Shown here: positions 35,830 to 48,143 of the stretch, piece by piece
Layout: each line of letters begins with the position of its first letter
Position numbering within the stretch: position 1 is the stretch's first letter
Origin: Lepidonotus clava
Lineage: Eukaryota; Annelida; Polychaeta; Phyllodocida; Polynoidae
Reading direction: 5' to 3'
DNA length: 64,000 nucleotides
Assembly: GCA_936440205.1 (NCBI GenBank)
Contig: OW387149.1
Location: forward strand, 9,134,114 to 9,198,113
Program-made: the position numbers and the translations under genes
Notes under the pieces: generated by a model
Told to the model about the DNA's origin: nothing
Seen by the model: only the letters and a program-made list of their open reading frames with translations
Database searches by the model: none

Positions 35830-36909
35830 ATGGTTGGCCGACAAAGGCAGTATATTCTGTTGGCAAGGGATTTTATGCTCAGTGGGAACCGGGCTTAATC
35901 TAGTCCGAACTGAACTAAATCTATATGTAAATGTATCCTTGAATCTGTATGTCTTTCCTCTCTCAGTAAAACGAGAACTCTAGCAAAATTAAAATGCATA
36001 ATGCATACAATACATTTTCCATACTTGCAAGAGAATGATTTTCTAAGTAAAGATTTCCAGCGCGACGTATATTGAAAGAACCGAAATATTGACATGTGTG
36101 ATTAACGTTATGTGTACTTCTGAGTCAAACCGATCACTTCGGGTTTCTTTTTTTGTTATCATACTGCCCTTAAGTTAAGAATTTGTACGATGATAATATT
36201 ATGACAATGTATGCATCCTTGAGATTTACGGGATGAAGAATGTACAAGATTTATTATTTCAAATGCTATCTGATTTCAGTTAGGTAAATTATATACTAGT
36301 TTGCAAGACAGTATGTTATTAATGAATAAGCTTTCCATAAGTGAACAATGAGATAAGCTTATCTATTTGCTGTTGTTTCCTTAATTATTACTCACTTGAA
36401 AAATTAGGAAGATTTACCCACAAAAGAAACGTTTTCTATATTAATTGCAATCAAAAGTGTGTCGGAAATAAGTAGAAGTGACCCAAGTAACTGATGTTTA
36501 TTGGTGTGTGCTGAGATTGTATTAAGGGAAATATTATTTAGCTTTTGGAGATTGGTAACATTGACAAAAAGGTACAATTATATTGTGATAAATAATTTCT
36601 TTTAAAAAAATCCGTTTTTGAGAGAAGTCCAGTAATTATAGTTTCTTCTCACATGAGATAATTGAATTGCAATACAGGGGTGCAAGTTTTCAGATTTTTG
36701 TCTGATTTCAAATTTTTTATTCAATTCATCACCTCTAATGATAATTTTCAAAAATGATTGCTAACTTCATGTTCCATGGCATTTCAGATAATTTCAAATC
36801 TTTTCTTTGGAGTTTCAGTTTTCTGCGTAGGACAGATATTTAGTTATTAGTGTACTAGTGAAAAAGAATGTTACAGGCCTTTACATTCTTAATAGTGATA
36901 CTAGTTATA

Positions 36910-37228
36910 CAGGGTGCCCACGCAAGTCTTAATCGGTCTTAATTGGACTTTTTCAAATTTTAGCTCTTTAAAGGGTCTTAAATTCTATATTTTATTGTAG
37001 GAAGTCTTAAAAAGGTCTTAAATTGGATCTGATTGGTAAATGCAATTAAAATGATAGGACAAATAAAATTACCGCATTTTGCAGATGGTCGATACATCAC
37101 ACCTGCATGCCATCAAATTTGTCTTAACCTGTGGCAAATTGGTCTTAATTTTGCCATACTTAGGTCTTAAATAGGTCTTGAAAGATCTTAAATTGTTTGT
37201 TTATGTTTTTTTAAGCGTGTGGACCCTG
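36910..37228. mobile_element. Short TIR element with GGTCTTAAA-rich interior
   Basis: CAGGGTGCCCACGC at the left and GCGTGTGGACCCTG at the right are inverted repeats with two mismatches. The interior repeats (a)ggtcttaaatt about eight times. Target duplication unclear (TATA/ATATA). Confidence 0.7.
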
Positions 37229-38837
37229 ATATAATTACCTGTGCCATATGTACTTAGATTATTTGGAGATTTAAATCGGTGATCAGCATCAGTATTAAGG
37301 TGCGTCGACCTATAGATTCATTGGCCACCAATTGCCTGGGGAGGTCTATAGCAGCTAGAGGTATGAACAATGATTACTTAGGAGTCTTGGACCAGTAGCT
37401 TATGATGCATGTTAACAATATTCATTTTCAAGGATTTTCCTATCCAGATTTTGATGAGATTGTTTTCATTTAAACAATCTAAGTGATCAGTAAAACGGTT
37501 ATTTCTTTATATCGACTTTATTTCATCATAAACTAAGCTCAGTCATTGAATAGATTTTTGGTGACATTTTTTGAGTTCGTTATTTTATAAAACCCCTTTA
37601 TACCTTAAGAAAATTAAGCTAAATGAATAAAAAAAAATAAAGCAAGAAAAACAGACATGTAAATACAATAATTATAGCTTAGACATGTTGTGAATAGATC
37701 TACTGTAAGACTTAGATAATCTGTTATAGAACTTTGATCTTTCCTAAACATGTACGTGAATGAATGTCGGAAAAATTATGATTATTGATTAGGTTCTACG
37801 ACTGGCTGCTAGCATTATTTAGATCAATTATTTACCAAATTTCTCTTTTTTTATTTCAACAAATTATTTTGTTATCAAATGTAGGACGCATTCTTACATG
37901 ATTATTTTTTGGTATAATAAACACTTGAAGATTGAATACTTTGATGATTGATCAGTTCCATGTGGATAAACTATATCGAACAATATCTCAAAACTGTGAT
38001 AATTGGTTACTTAATTTGAATATACCTAGGACTAGGCCTATATGAAAGTGGGTTCGCAGATTCTCACAAGTATGTCCTAAGTATATGATTATCTTCTGAG
38101 AGAAGGCTGCAAGTTTACCATAATATTTCTGCTACATATATCATAGTTGGAATGAGTATAGAAAAGTCTTATTGGATGTACGCTTTTCATGGAGAAATAT
38201 TTCATGTGGATAATTTTCTAGTGTATGCTTGTTGTGCACAAGGGTGCAACATTTTGGATCAATTTCATCGATGAAATTCTTATATCTTTATGTGGATGTT
38301 TCTTCACTTGAAAGATCGTAGTTCCACTATGAATGGCATTATTGACTTTCACTTGTAAATACTTTTCATTCTTGCAATAAACAAATTGAAATTTGTCAAA
38401 GAACTATTTATGTGTTAAGTGTTCTTTGTGCGTCGTTTTTGTTTGTTTGTTTGTTTTTTGTTTTTTGTTTTTTCATTGTCCCCACCGCGAATACTTTAAA
38501 GCTTGAGCGTGCAACTTTCCATTCACCATTGAATTGCTGTCTGACCAGATAATCAAAATTGTCTGTGAGCATTTTTGCTCGTAAATCTAATATTTCAAAG
38601 TAATTAGTTCTATTCATTACGGCACATAAATTGAACGTTTGCCATCATCAAAACTGAATAGGACTGGGATCCTTGATCTTCTAATTATTTATAAGTGTAT
38701 GGTTTTATTTTTTACATCAAGCTTTTAAGCATCATTTTCATTCCGAGGGAGCATTTTTCATATCGAGAGTTTAGATTAGATTATAAATCTAATGGTTTTC
38801 TTCATCCAAAGCCACACTTAAGTATTAGTGTCTATTT

Positions 38838-38870
38838 CACCTGTTCCAGCGAAAGTGATGCAACTAGGCC
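38838..38870 (+). repeat. Left 33-bp TIR of the 10.5-kb transposon
   Basis: Begins CACCTGTTCCAGCG and ends CAACTAGGCC. Similarity to the other end stops sharply after GGCC. Confidence 0.92.
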
Positions 38871-40613
38871 TCCCGAGGCCAAAAAACCCAAATAGGAATA
38901 GCATCAAATACTATTGTATGCATATAGGCTAGGTGTTGGGGCAACCTATGATATAGGTGAAATCCGTTAAATATGATATCCGTTGTCATGGTAACCGAGG
39001 AAAGTCGGTAACCTGATGGGGTGTGATGCGCGTCTCAGCATTAACTCCCAGATATGGATATATGGTCTCTCTCTATATATGTTATCAACTTTTTCAGAAT
39101 ATTATTTCATATATATAATGTACTTATGTAAGGCTATAATATAAATAAGAAATATTTAGAATATCTGTACAAGTCCTCGAGAAGCAGCAGGTACAAATAT
39201 GTCACTTTTACTGTATTTTGCAGGTTTTTTAGGTTCTTTTACATTACACTACATATCAGATACTCCCAATTAATAACTATAAGCATTTACCAGGTATGCA
39301 TTCATATTTTGTTTCTTATAAGGGTTGCCTCTAACTCGGAAAAACATTTTTTGTTCTAGGTTCATACATATTTCTATAGATAGGACTTTATGTATGCCAC
39401 CGTTAGTGCTGAGAATCTCGCCGTTAGTGCTGAGAATGTTTTTGTTACTGCTGAGACGCCAATGCAACAGACAAATACTAACTATGTCCAGTAATTACTG
39501 TTTTTGACTGTATTATTGTATCTGAATCTGCTAAACCTTGCACGTTATGAATAACATACATATTTCTGCTATATATGACAGTCAATTTATGTATGTATAT
39601 GTCCTAACAATTTACTTTTATGGGTGTTTTGTCTTAGGAATTAGCTCAATTCTGCCAATATCTCCTGCAGTGTTTAATTATGTGGCATATTTAACTGGTT
39701 TCTTAGCAACTAAATAATACCTTATGATGTATTTGAACTATTTTCCCATAAATAAGTATGCTATGCATTGTTAGTAGATGACTACAACGTTATTGCTGAG
39801 GCACGCCTGTTATTGCTGAGACGCGCATCACCCCGGACTACAGTACCAAATAGACCCCACCTGGTTTCTTGTCATCTATTAATGGTAAATGCCTTTATAT
39901 CTTCATAATTCCTGTTTAAATCATCAGACAACATGTTTGTGTGGTTGAATACTGTAAATTTTTTCCTTAATCATGCATTCAATTTTTTTTTTCTCTATCA
40001 TTCTTCACAGATAGGTGTTCATTTCATGGTATCATAAAATCTCTCATTCAAATCATTGTGAAAATGCTGTTTTCACAGTCTTATATCATTCTTTACATAT
40101 TAATAGTGGTATGGCTGTACCTTAAAATTGTTTATCAATGAAAATTTTCACTACCAGCACTCCAAAATGTATGGAATCCGTTACTGCTGAGACGCGCATG
40201 ATTTTTTTGTTAATGCTGAGAATTCATTTGAGTTCGGTGACAGTTCTGTGCAACTCCACAAGAGATAAATTGATGGTATTTCTGTCTATATATGTATAAG
40301 GAATAAAAACACATATATCTACAAGTTCTGTCTTCCTTATCTTTCCTGGCAATGGTTATAAAACTTGACGTAGGTGCTAATTTTGGAATAAATTCTGGTT
40401 TTCCTGCGATACACCTCTACATTAATGCTAAGAAATATGTATGCAATTATGCCATTTAGCATTCAAAGCATAAATCTTCGTATTTCCTCAGTAAAACTTA
40501 CTCCAGACAGTAATACTTAACTGGAGTGTGATACATAATGGCCAGGCATCTGTTAATGCTGAGAAAAATTAGTGCTGAGAAAAATTAGTGCTGATAATCT
40601 CTCCACTTTTGTC

Positions 40614-42965
40614 TTACTTTCTCCTTGTTAGATATGTCTTACAGAGGTCTGCATATGATACTTGATTCTCATGTTCCCTTTCTTTTTCTTTCCTCTTTTC
40701 CTTCAACCTTTGGCTGGTCTTTCTTGGCTGTTCCACAAGTCTCGCTTCTACAGTTGCTTCAGGAGTTGTTTTCTTTTTCTTACTTCTCGGTTCGTCTTCC
40801 TCGGACTCATCGTCATCGTCATCGTCATCGTCATCTTCGCCATCATCCTCAGAGGAGAAGTTCACCATTTCACTATAAAAGCTGTCATCATCCTCGTCAT
40901 ATTCCTCTTCTGAGTCTTCTTCTTCAGATGATGACTCATCTTGACGGGCTGCATTATATGAGAAGGCCTCCACCACCGGTTTCCTTTGGTTTCCCGTCTC
41001 TCTCGTCCACTGCGCGTCCACTGGGAGCAGCTGCCCAGTTTCCTTAAAGCAACATGGCTCGTAACAGGAGGTTGGCCGTAGGAACACAGCCCCGCGGTGG
41101 TAAGTGGCCTGATGGGCCTTCATGAGGCCGTGCACTGGTTTTGTGCTCCAGGTTTTGATCGTATGCTCTGCATCTTTCACGTTGTTCTCGTCTGCATAGA
41201 GCAGGTGCACCTTCTTTGTTTCGATGCTAACCTGCTCCATAAAATCCTGAGCATCTTGCACTGCACCGCTTGTTTTCACAATGCGGTCGGCCAACGTTTT
41301 CAGGCCACCTCCCACCCCATCGCAAGGGCCCTTCCCATGTCCAGCCTCCAGCCAGTTCCATGTCACTCTCAGGTTGAACATGTCGGGAGCCTCGCGCAGG
41401 AAGTTACACACATGGCGGTTCCTGTACTGGCTGGATGGCGAATCAGATATGACGTGGAGGTGCTGCAGATCAGGAATTAGGTCTTCTTCAATTTTCGGTA
41501 TAAGCATCTCGAGGAAGGACAGCGTGGTGGCGAAATTGTGGCACAGCACAGGTGATATTCCAGCAAATGCCTTACTGCTGAGAACTCGATCTCCATCTTC
41601 AGACTTGCTGATGTAGTTCACCACCATGGGATGAATCGTCACCTGTGCTTTACCGTAGAAGACACGCGCGATTTCCTTCATATACGCTGCATTCCAATTC
41701 TCGGCGTAGTCTACCTGGACCGTGCAGTGGTTTTCGGGCAGGTTGTCCTTCAACAGGTTGACTGCATCGTACTGTGCCTGCACCCGATAAGCGTGTTCAC
41801 GGAATGCAGGCAAGGCACTCATGATGAGTTCTTCCATTTGTTCTTTCGTACCCTCCTTCTTTACCAGTTCGGTGTGTCTGGTCGTCATCATCTTGTTGGT
41901 TTTTTTGTCCATGTACTCTTTCTTTTCAGTCACCCACGTTTTGTAGGAGATATTGTCCTTCTCTGACATCTGGATGTTGCTTCTTACCTCAGCATTATCC
42001 ATCCTCAGCAGTGCCGTTGTAGAGGATGGAAGTGTGGGGACACTCTCTATCATCAATCCCATGTTTGCATGATAGATGCATAGGCAGACATGCCTCTTCA
42101 GGAACTTGCACAGCTTAATCGATCTTTTGTTCTCCTCCCTGGCAGAACAGAACAAGGCCAGAGAGACTTGTAGGGAAGTCTCGGTGCAAAATTTCTGATG
42201 GAAGTTTCTGAGCGTGTCTGTCAGGGCAACAACTTGTTCTTGCCCTTCTTTGTTCATGCGCTTGTCGGGCATGCTGTAGGAATTGTCTTCTCTCCGCAAG
42301 AACTCTTTGATGGCAGCTTTCTTTGAGAGGGACAATTCTTTTCTTGCCGTTGACTTTGGTTTCTGTGCTTTATATACGTTGTTTCTGCATAGGCCTATTG
42401 CTTTGGATATAGCACTTGCAGAACCATAGTAGGTTTTGGTGACTTTTTGATGGTACAGCTTCTTTTTGATGGAGGTAGGCTGGTGTGCTACCTGTCCCAC
42501 GGCCTCGCACAGCACCTGCACATTAAAGAGTCGTTCTTTTGTTGGTGTTACCCCCATGTCATGCATAATGTCGATGGCATTTGTCCTAGGGGAATTTGTA
42601 GACAGGTTTGACAAGTCGAACCGTTGCTGCTGAGACTCCCGTTGTTGCTGAGAAAGCTGTTGTTGTTGCTGAGAATCGAGTTCTTGCTGAGGTTCTGGTT
42701 GTTGCTGAGAATCAGTCGTGTTGACCTTTTCCTGCTGCGAACTAGGAGAGTCGACTGCAGCAGGCACCTGTCTAAGCTGTTCCTTTAGTGCAAGAAGCTC
42801 CTCTTCTAGATTAGACACTGTCTTTTCTGCCTGAATCCTAAGGTTCCTTTCGGCACTAAGTTCTTTTTCCAGGGAACGCATGGCTGATTTAAGTTTTCTC
42901 GTAGCCGGATGCTGACTGTGCCAATACGCAGTACTGTTGCCGTGAATAAGGAAATGACATAGCAT
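40614..42965 (-). CDS. DDE-transposase-like protein, 783 aa, of the 10.5-kb transposon
   Basis: One open frame. Residues 25-66 look coiled-coil; 76-115 are Gln-rich; 180-200 (YGSASAISKAIGLCRNNVYK) look like a helix-turn-helix; 286-300 (CKFLKRHVCLCIYHA) hold a Cys/His cluster. Three acidic motifs follow: VQVDYAENW (D419), HVISDSPSSQYRN (D508) and WNWLEAGHGKGPCDG (E540). The 32-residue gap between the second Asp and the Glu fits the DD(32-35)E spacing of RNase H-fold transposases. Residues 675-725 are very acidic and the C-terminus is basic. I recall unannotated invertebrate proteins with similar DYAEN and GHGKG motifs but cannot name the family. The first residues may be intronic: an acceptor (CGGCAACAG) lies at codons 9-11, so the real start may be in an upstream exon. 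Function is inferred. Confidence 0.75.
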   Translation of the reverse strand: MLCHFLIHGNSTAYWHSQHPATRKLKSAMRSLEKELSAERNLRIQAEKTVSNLEEELLALKEQLRQVPAAVDSPSSQQEKVNTTDSQQQPEPQQELDSQQQQQLSQQQRESQQQRFDLSNLSTNSPRTNAIDIMHDMGVTPTKERLFNVQVLCEAVGQVAHQPTSIKKKLYHQKVTKTYYGSASAISKAIGLCRNNVYKAQKPKSTARKELSLSKKAAIKEFLRREDNSYSMPDKRMNKEGQEQVVALTDTLRNFHQKFCTETSLQVSLALFCSAREENKRSIKLCKFLKRHVCLCIYHANMGLMIESVPTLPSSTTALLRMDNAEVRSNIQMSEKDNISYKTWVTEKKEYMDKKTNKMMTTRHTELVKKEGTKEQMEELIMSALPAFREHAYRVQAQYDAVNLLKDNLPENHCTVQVDYAENWNAAYMKEIARVFYGKAQVTIHPMVVNYISKSEDGDRVLSSKAFAGISPVLCHNFATTLSFLEMLIPKIEEDLIPDLQHLHVISDSPSSQYRNRHVCNFLREAPDMFNLRVTWNWLEAGHGKGPCDGVGGGLKTLADRIVKTSGAVQDAQDFMEQVSIETKKVHLLYADENNVKDAEHTIKTWSTKPVHGLMKAHQATYHRGAVFLRPTSCYEPCCFKETGQLLPVDAQWTRETGNQRKPVVEAFSYNAARQDESSSEEEDSEEEYDEDDDSFYSEMVNFSSEDDGEDDDDDDDDDESEEDEPRSKKKKTTPEATVEARLVEQPRKTSQRLKEKRKEKEREHENQVSYADLCKTYLTRRK

Positions 42966-43376
42966 TCAGTAACATAGATAGAATACAATAACACCACATT
43001 CTCATTAAGAACTCTTTAATACCAAACAGAACTAACATGAACGTTTGCAATCAGCATATATTTCTTGTGTAGTAGATCCGCCACTGACATTAAAATCGAA
43101 TAGATCAGAGAATTATTGCACAATTACAAAAATTATCAGCAGTATCGCGTCCATGAAATTTCTTGGGAAATCACAGGTATTATTGTTGTCTCGCAGTCCG
43201 TATTTATCTGGTATTAAATCAATTTTAAAAGTCTAATAATTAACGTCTGGCCACATAGTTCTCTCTGGTCCATCATCTATTCTAAAAGTCCGAAAATGTT
43301 ACACAAAAAGTTCTTGATTAAGTAAATACGGAAGGATCAATATCCATCTCCAGGCCTGCACAGCTGTAAAGGTTAA

Positions 43377-46300
43377 CTAGTCCTTGTTGGCCTTTGACTT
43401 AGAAGGACGTCCACGCTTCCGACTTTTCCTGCAAATCAGAAATTATTATCGTAAGCACTGAGAATGAAGCATTTTTTTTATTAATGAAAATGTTTTATTA
43501 CACATAGAAAAATGCATTCCTATTGTTCATTAACTCATTAACAGTAATTACTAAAAATAAAAAAGTTCACGACTTAGGTCCATTACACTTACATGCGTAC
43601 CATCATATATGTTTACATAACTATGCAAAATACGTATACAAATATTAATATGATATATACCTAGGGGGGGACTTCTTCGTATTCTCCACTGCAGGTTCAG
43701 GGGTGGAAGGGTCGTCATGTGCCTCCTGCACAAACAGGCGTCTGGGTGTTCCCTTCCTTCGCCTGGAACCTGCAATAAATATTTCTTTCCTGTCTACATG
43801 TGCCACTATATAATTCACAAAACTAACCTCATGTGAAATCCTAATCTCAGCATTAATGGATACATGTATACCTTAGCCTAGATGTATGAGTTTTTGTCAA
43901 TATATTAAACTTACCTCCTCGACTGGGCTGTGATGTCCCTCTGCCTGTTGCTGAGGTTGCCGCACTTGCAGTTGGGATGGTGGCGTCTTCACGGGGAAGG
44001 CATGCTAGTACAGCTGCCACGTCATCCACGCTGCACTCGGCCTCACCCACAACATTTTCACCACTCATTAGGGGAATAGTGACTGGCAGGCCTGTAACAA
44101 TAAAAAAAGAAAATATAAAATTTCACAACACGTAATTAATGCTGAGGTGAATAAAATATATCATGCCAAGTGGGGACAAAATAATACTGAGAAATGCAGA
44201 ATGTTTAGCAATGAGACAAATATTGTTTGTATCTATCATCTATTAACTTGTCCGCATTACATTGAATAAAAATACTGCCGAGGATGAAAACATACAGTTA
44301 GTGCTGAGAGTTACATTGACATTACTGCTGAGAATGTAAACATACCATCAAGCTGTTTCTTGAATTCATCCCAGGTCACCAGTTTCCCTTGCAGTCCAGA
44401 CTCAGGAGAGTACTCCATAAGTGTAAGGTCTGTCTTATCTTCATGGTCCGTGAAGGCAAGTATGGGCACCTCAGGAATCTCGCAAACTGCAGCAGTATCT
44501 GCTGCAAGACAAGCAGGGGGGATCGCGTGGACCTCAGCACTAACTGTCAGGTTTGTGTTGGCTGAGGATTCCCTCTCATTGTCTGGAGTTGATGTAGTAG
44601 GTGGAGTAGTTCCCTTAGGCGTGGAGGGAGTCTGCACCTCAGCAGTAGTGGGGGACGACATAGGGTTTTTACGTTTCCTCCCCTTCTTGGAGGTACTTCC
44701 CTGAGGAGAACTAGACACAGTCTCCTCTTCCACAGGCTGCACTTCAGCAGCAGAAGGGGATGACTTAGTTTTCTTACGCTTCTTTCCTGTTTTCTTAGGA
44801 GTCGAGGGACCAGCCTGATGGTCCACCTGCGGGACCTCAGCAGTAGGAGTTGACGCCTTTGTAGTCTTCCCCTTCTTTCCTGTTTTCTTAGGAGTCAAGG
44901 GACCAGCCTGATGGTCCACCTGCGGGACCTCAGCAGTAGGAGTTGACGCCTTTGTAGTCTTCCCCTTCTTTCCTGTTTTCTTCGGAGTCGAGGGACCAGC
45001 CTGATGGTCCACCTGCGGGACCTCAGCAGTAGGAGTTGACGCCTTTGTAGTCTTCCCCTTCTTTCCTCTTTTCTTAGGAGTCGAGGTAGCCTGATGCTCC
45101 ACCTCCGGGACCTCAGCAGTAACAGGCGACGAGTTTACCATATTGTCCTGGTTGGGTGGGGTTTCCTGAGGAGGAGTTGCCTGAGTGGCTTCCTGTACCT
45201 CACCGACCTCAGCAGTAACAGGCGACGACTTTTGATTCTCGTCGGGTGTGGTGACTTGAGGAGTGGAGGGAGTGTCCTCCTCAGCACTAACTGGTGCCTC
45301 AGCAGTAGTAGGCGAGCAGTTCTTTACGATGTCCTCGTCGGGTGTGGTGACTTGAGGAGTGGAGGGAGTGTCCTCCTCAGCACTAACTGGTGCCTCAGCA
45401 GTAGTAGGCGAGCAGTTCTTTACGATGTCCTCGTCGGGTGTGGTGACTTGAGGAGTGGAGGGAGTGTCCTCCTCAGCACTAACTGGTGCCTCAGCAGTAG
45501 TAGGCGAGCAGTTCTTTGCGATGTCCTCGTCGGGTGTAGACACTTGAGGAGTGGAGGGAGTGTCCTCCTCCACCTCCACCTCCTGTGCCTCAGCACTAAC
45601 TGGTGCCTCAGCAGTAGTAGGCGAGGACTTCTCTGTGATGTCCTCGTCGGGTGTAGACACTTGAGGAGTGGAGGGAGTGTCCTCCTCAGCACTAACTGGT
45701 GCCTCAGCAGTAGTAGGCGAGCAGTTCTTTACGATGTCCTCGTCGGGTGTAGACACTTGAGGAGTGGAGGGAGTGTCCTCCTCCACCTCCACCTCCTGTG
45801 CCTCAGCACTAACTGGTGCCTCAGCAGTAGTAGGCGAGGACTTCTCTGTGATGTCCTCGTCGGGTGTAGACACTTGAGGAGTGGAGGGAGTGTCCTCCTC
45901 AGCACTAACTGGTGCCTCAGCAGTAGTAGGCGAGCAGTTCTTTACGATGTCCTCGTCGGGTGTAGACACTTGAGGAGTGGAGGGAGTGTCCTCCTCCACC
46001 TCCACCTCCTGTGCCTCAGCACTAACTGGTGCCTCAGCAGTAGTAGGTGAGGACTTCTCTGTGATGTCCTCGTCGGGTGTAGACACTTGAGGAGTGGAGG
46101 GAGTGTCCTCCTCAGCACTAACTGGTGCCTCAGCAGTAGTAGGCGAGCAGTTCTTTACGATGTCCTCGTCGGGTGTAGACACTTGAGGAGTGGAGGGAGT
46201 GTCCTCCTCCACCTCCACCTCTTGTGCCTCAGCACTAACTGGTGCCTCAGCAGTAGTAGGGGACGACTTCTCCAAGTTGTGCTCGTGGGGTGTGGAGACC

Positions 46301-48101
46301 TGAGGAGTGGAGGGAGTGTCCTTATCAACCTCGGCCACCTCAGGATAAGTGGTGCCCTTCTTGGGTTTGTGTGTCTTAGAAGTGGAGGGAGCGGAGGGAG
46401 ACTGGTGCTCAACCTCGGCCACCTCAGCAGTACGAGCAGATGCCTTTGACTTCCGAGGGCTAGTACGTCTGCTTCCTGAAGTGGAGGGAGCCTCGGCCAC
46501 CTCAGCAGTACAAGCAGATGCGTTTGACTTCCGAGGGCTAGTACGTCTGCTTCCTGAAGTGGAGGGAGCCTCGGCCACCTCAGCAGTACAAGCAGATGCC
46601 TTTGACTTCCGAGGGCTAGTACGTCTGCTTCCTGAAGTGGAGGGAGCCTGCACCTCAGCAGTAACAGGCGGTGACCTATATGTCTGAGTCTGAGAAGTAG
46701 AGGGAGTTGAGGGAGACTGCTGCTCAACCTCAGCAGTAGCAGGAGATGCCTTTGACTTCCGAGGGCTCGTACGTGTAGGAACTTCTTTGTCTGTATGGAT
46801 ATGAGAGCTAAATTAAATTTTCAGCAATAACGTCCACTGCTGAAGGAAAAATATACAGCACCAAAAATTGTAAATTCTATTGGAATTATGAAATTGATTG
46901 AGAGATGTGATGTAGTACTGACTCGTTATCTGCCACAAATTTAAAACAAATAGACCTTTCACATTTTAATGCTGAGACATTACATAGAAGCCAAAAAACA
47001 TATGCGTACCATGATATACAACCAAACCGCCACATATACAGACATAGAAATCATGTTGATTTTATTGTATGAGAAATAAAATAATAAGATAAATGTATTG
47101 ACGGGTGAGAGGAACATGTAAACATTTTAGAGATATAGATCTTTGTACTTACTCAACACAACACGTAGATTAAATGGCTGTTTCTTCTTTGTTGCCGGTT
47201 CTGCCTCATCCACTGCCTCATTTGATTTCCGCTTCCTTTTCTGAGGGAGGGCTACAGGCTGCTCGGCATCCTGCTTCCTCTGGCGTTTGCTCTGCCTCTG
47301 GCCCTTAACTGGAATGGGTTGCTTTTTGGCCTTGGTTGAAACGGTCTTGCCCTTCTTCTCTGTGAATTAAAAGTAATATTAAATTTGTGTACAGATAGAG
47401 GTATAGATAGACATGTGTACATGTTGTGGTTATTAATAAATGCTAAGGAATTATTAGACTGAAGAGGTGGTAAACGGTGTTGAAATATTTTATTGCTGAG
47501 ACTTTAATGCTGAGGTTTTTACTGCTGAGATTTTAAAAAATTTGATACCAGTTCTATACATGTACAGCTTACTTTTTGAAATTCACATACATGTCATACA
47601 TATACTTGTAAGTTTTTCCAACACAATGATTCCAATACAATATATACCTTGCTTAGTACCATAGGCCCGCTTGTTTCTTTTAAGTTGCAGCACATGCTGA
47701 CTAACGGTCATGGTGGCCACCTTGGGACGGTGTTTCTGTAGCAAATACAAGTTCAAGAAATAAAGACATGAGAAAAAAATAAACCACAAGACAGGTTAAA
47801 TCCGACATCCAATTGCAAACAGTCGTGAGCCCTACCAAAAGAATACTTATAAATTTCATTGATTTTGAGGTGTATTGTTTTTCTAATAAACTTTATATTT
47901 AGACAGGTAGGAATGGATACTTACAGCATCTTTTTTTGCCTTCTCTTCCTTGAAGTCCTCATTGTTTTTCAGGCGGTCGTACCTCTTCTTGGAAGCTTTC
48001 CTATTTTGTTCCTTCCTATGTTCTTTCCGTTCCCCGTCAGTCATGTCCTTCAGGGAACGCCTATGTACAACCTTCTCCTGACCGGAATTTGTACCCGCCA
48101 T
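43377..48101 (-). CDS. Seven-exon repeat protein (~1084 aa) with NLS and AT-hook, of the 10.5-kb transposon
   Basis: Exons in order: 48101-47925, 47735-47648, 47359-47153, 46790-44346, 44091-43915, 43769-43661 and 43428-43377. They total 3255 nt in one frame with consensus splice sites. The start MAGTNSGQEKVVHRRSLKDM opens a Lys/Arg-rich region; exon 3 has an NLS-like QKRKRKS. The large exon encodes three repeat families: three APSTSGSRRTSPRKSKASA units, eleven 32- or 39-residue units containing EDTPSTPQVSTPDEDI, and four STPKKTGKKGKTTKAS-type units. Nearly every unit ends in TAEV, TAEA or SAE. The last exon encodes RKSRKRGRPSKSKANKD, a classic AT-hook, suggesting binding in the DNA minor groove. 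No catalytic domain seen. An accessory DNA-binding or anti-silencing role is inference. Confidence 0.8.
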
Positions 48102-48143
48102 GGCGTGGGATGGTGGTAAGTGTGTACCATATAACGTGAAACC

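Larger units (their letters stand above)
34625..38400 (+). other. Probable long FADS 3' UTR and downstream DNA
   Basis: No coding exon follows the TGA at 34622-34624. AATAAA at 38376-38381, followed by GT/T-rich DNA, is the best poly(A) signal I see; a weaker AATAAA is near 37917. Use of the distal signal would make a ~3.8-kb 3' UTR containing two transposon remnants. This is inference. Confidence 0.4.

Noticed and set aside
40625-41966. Several 110-140-codon plus-strand frames
   Set aside because: Antisense shadows of the 783-codon transposase-like gene.
45094-46050. 318-codon plus-strand frame with LVGCGDLRSGGSVLL repeats
   Set aside because: It is the antisense shadow of the repeat-protein gene's tandem units; the minus-strand exons have splice sites and continuous phase.
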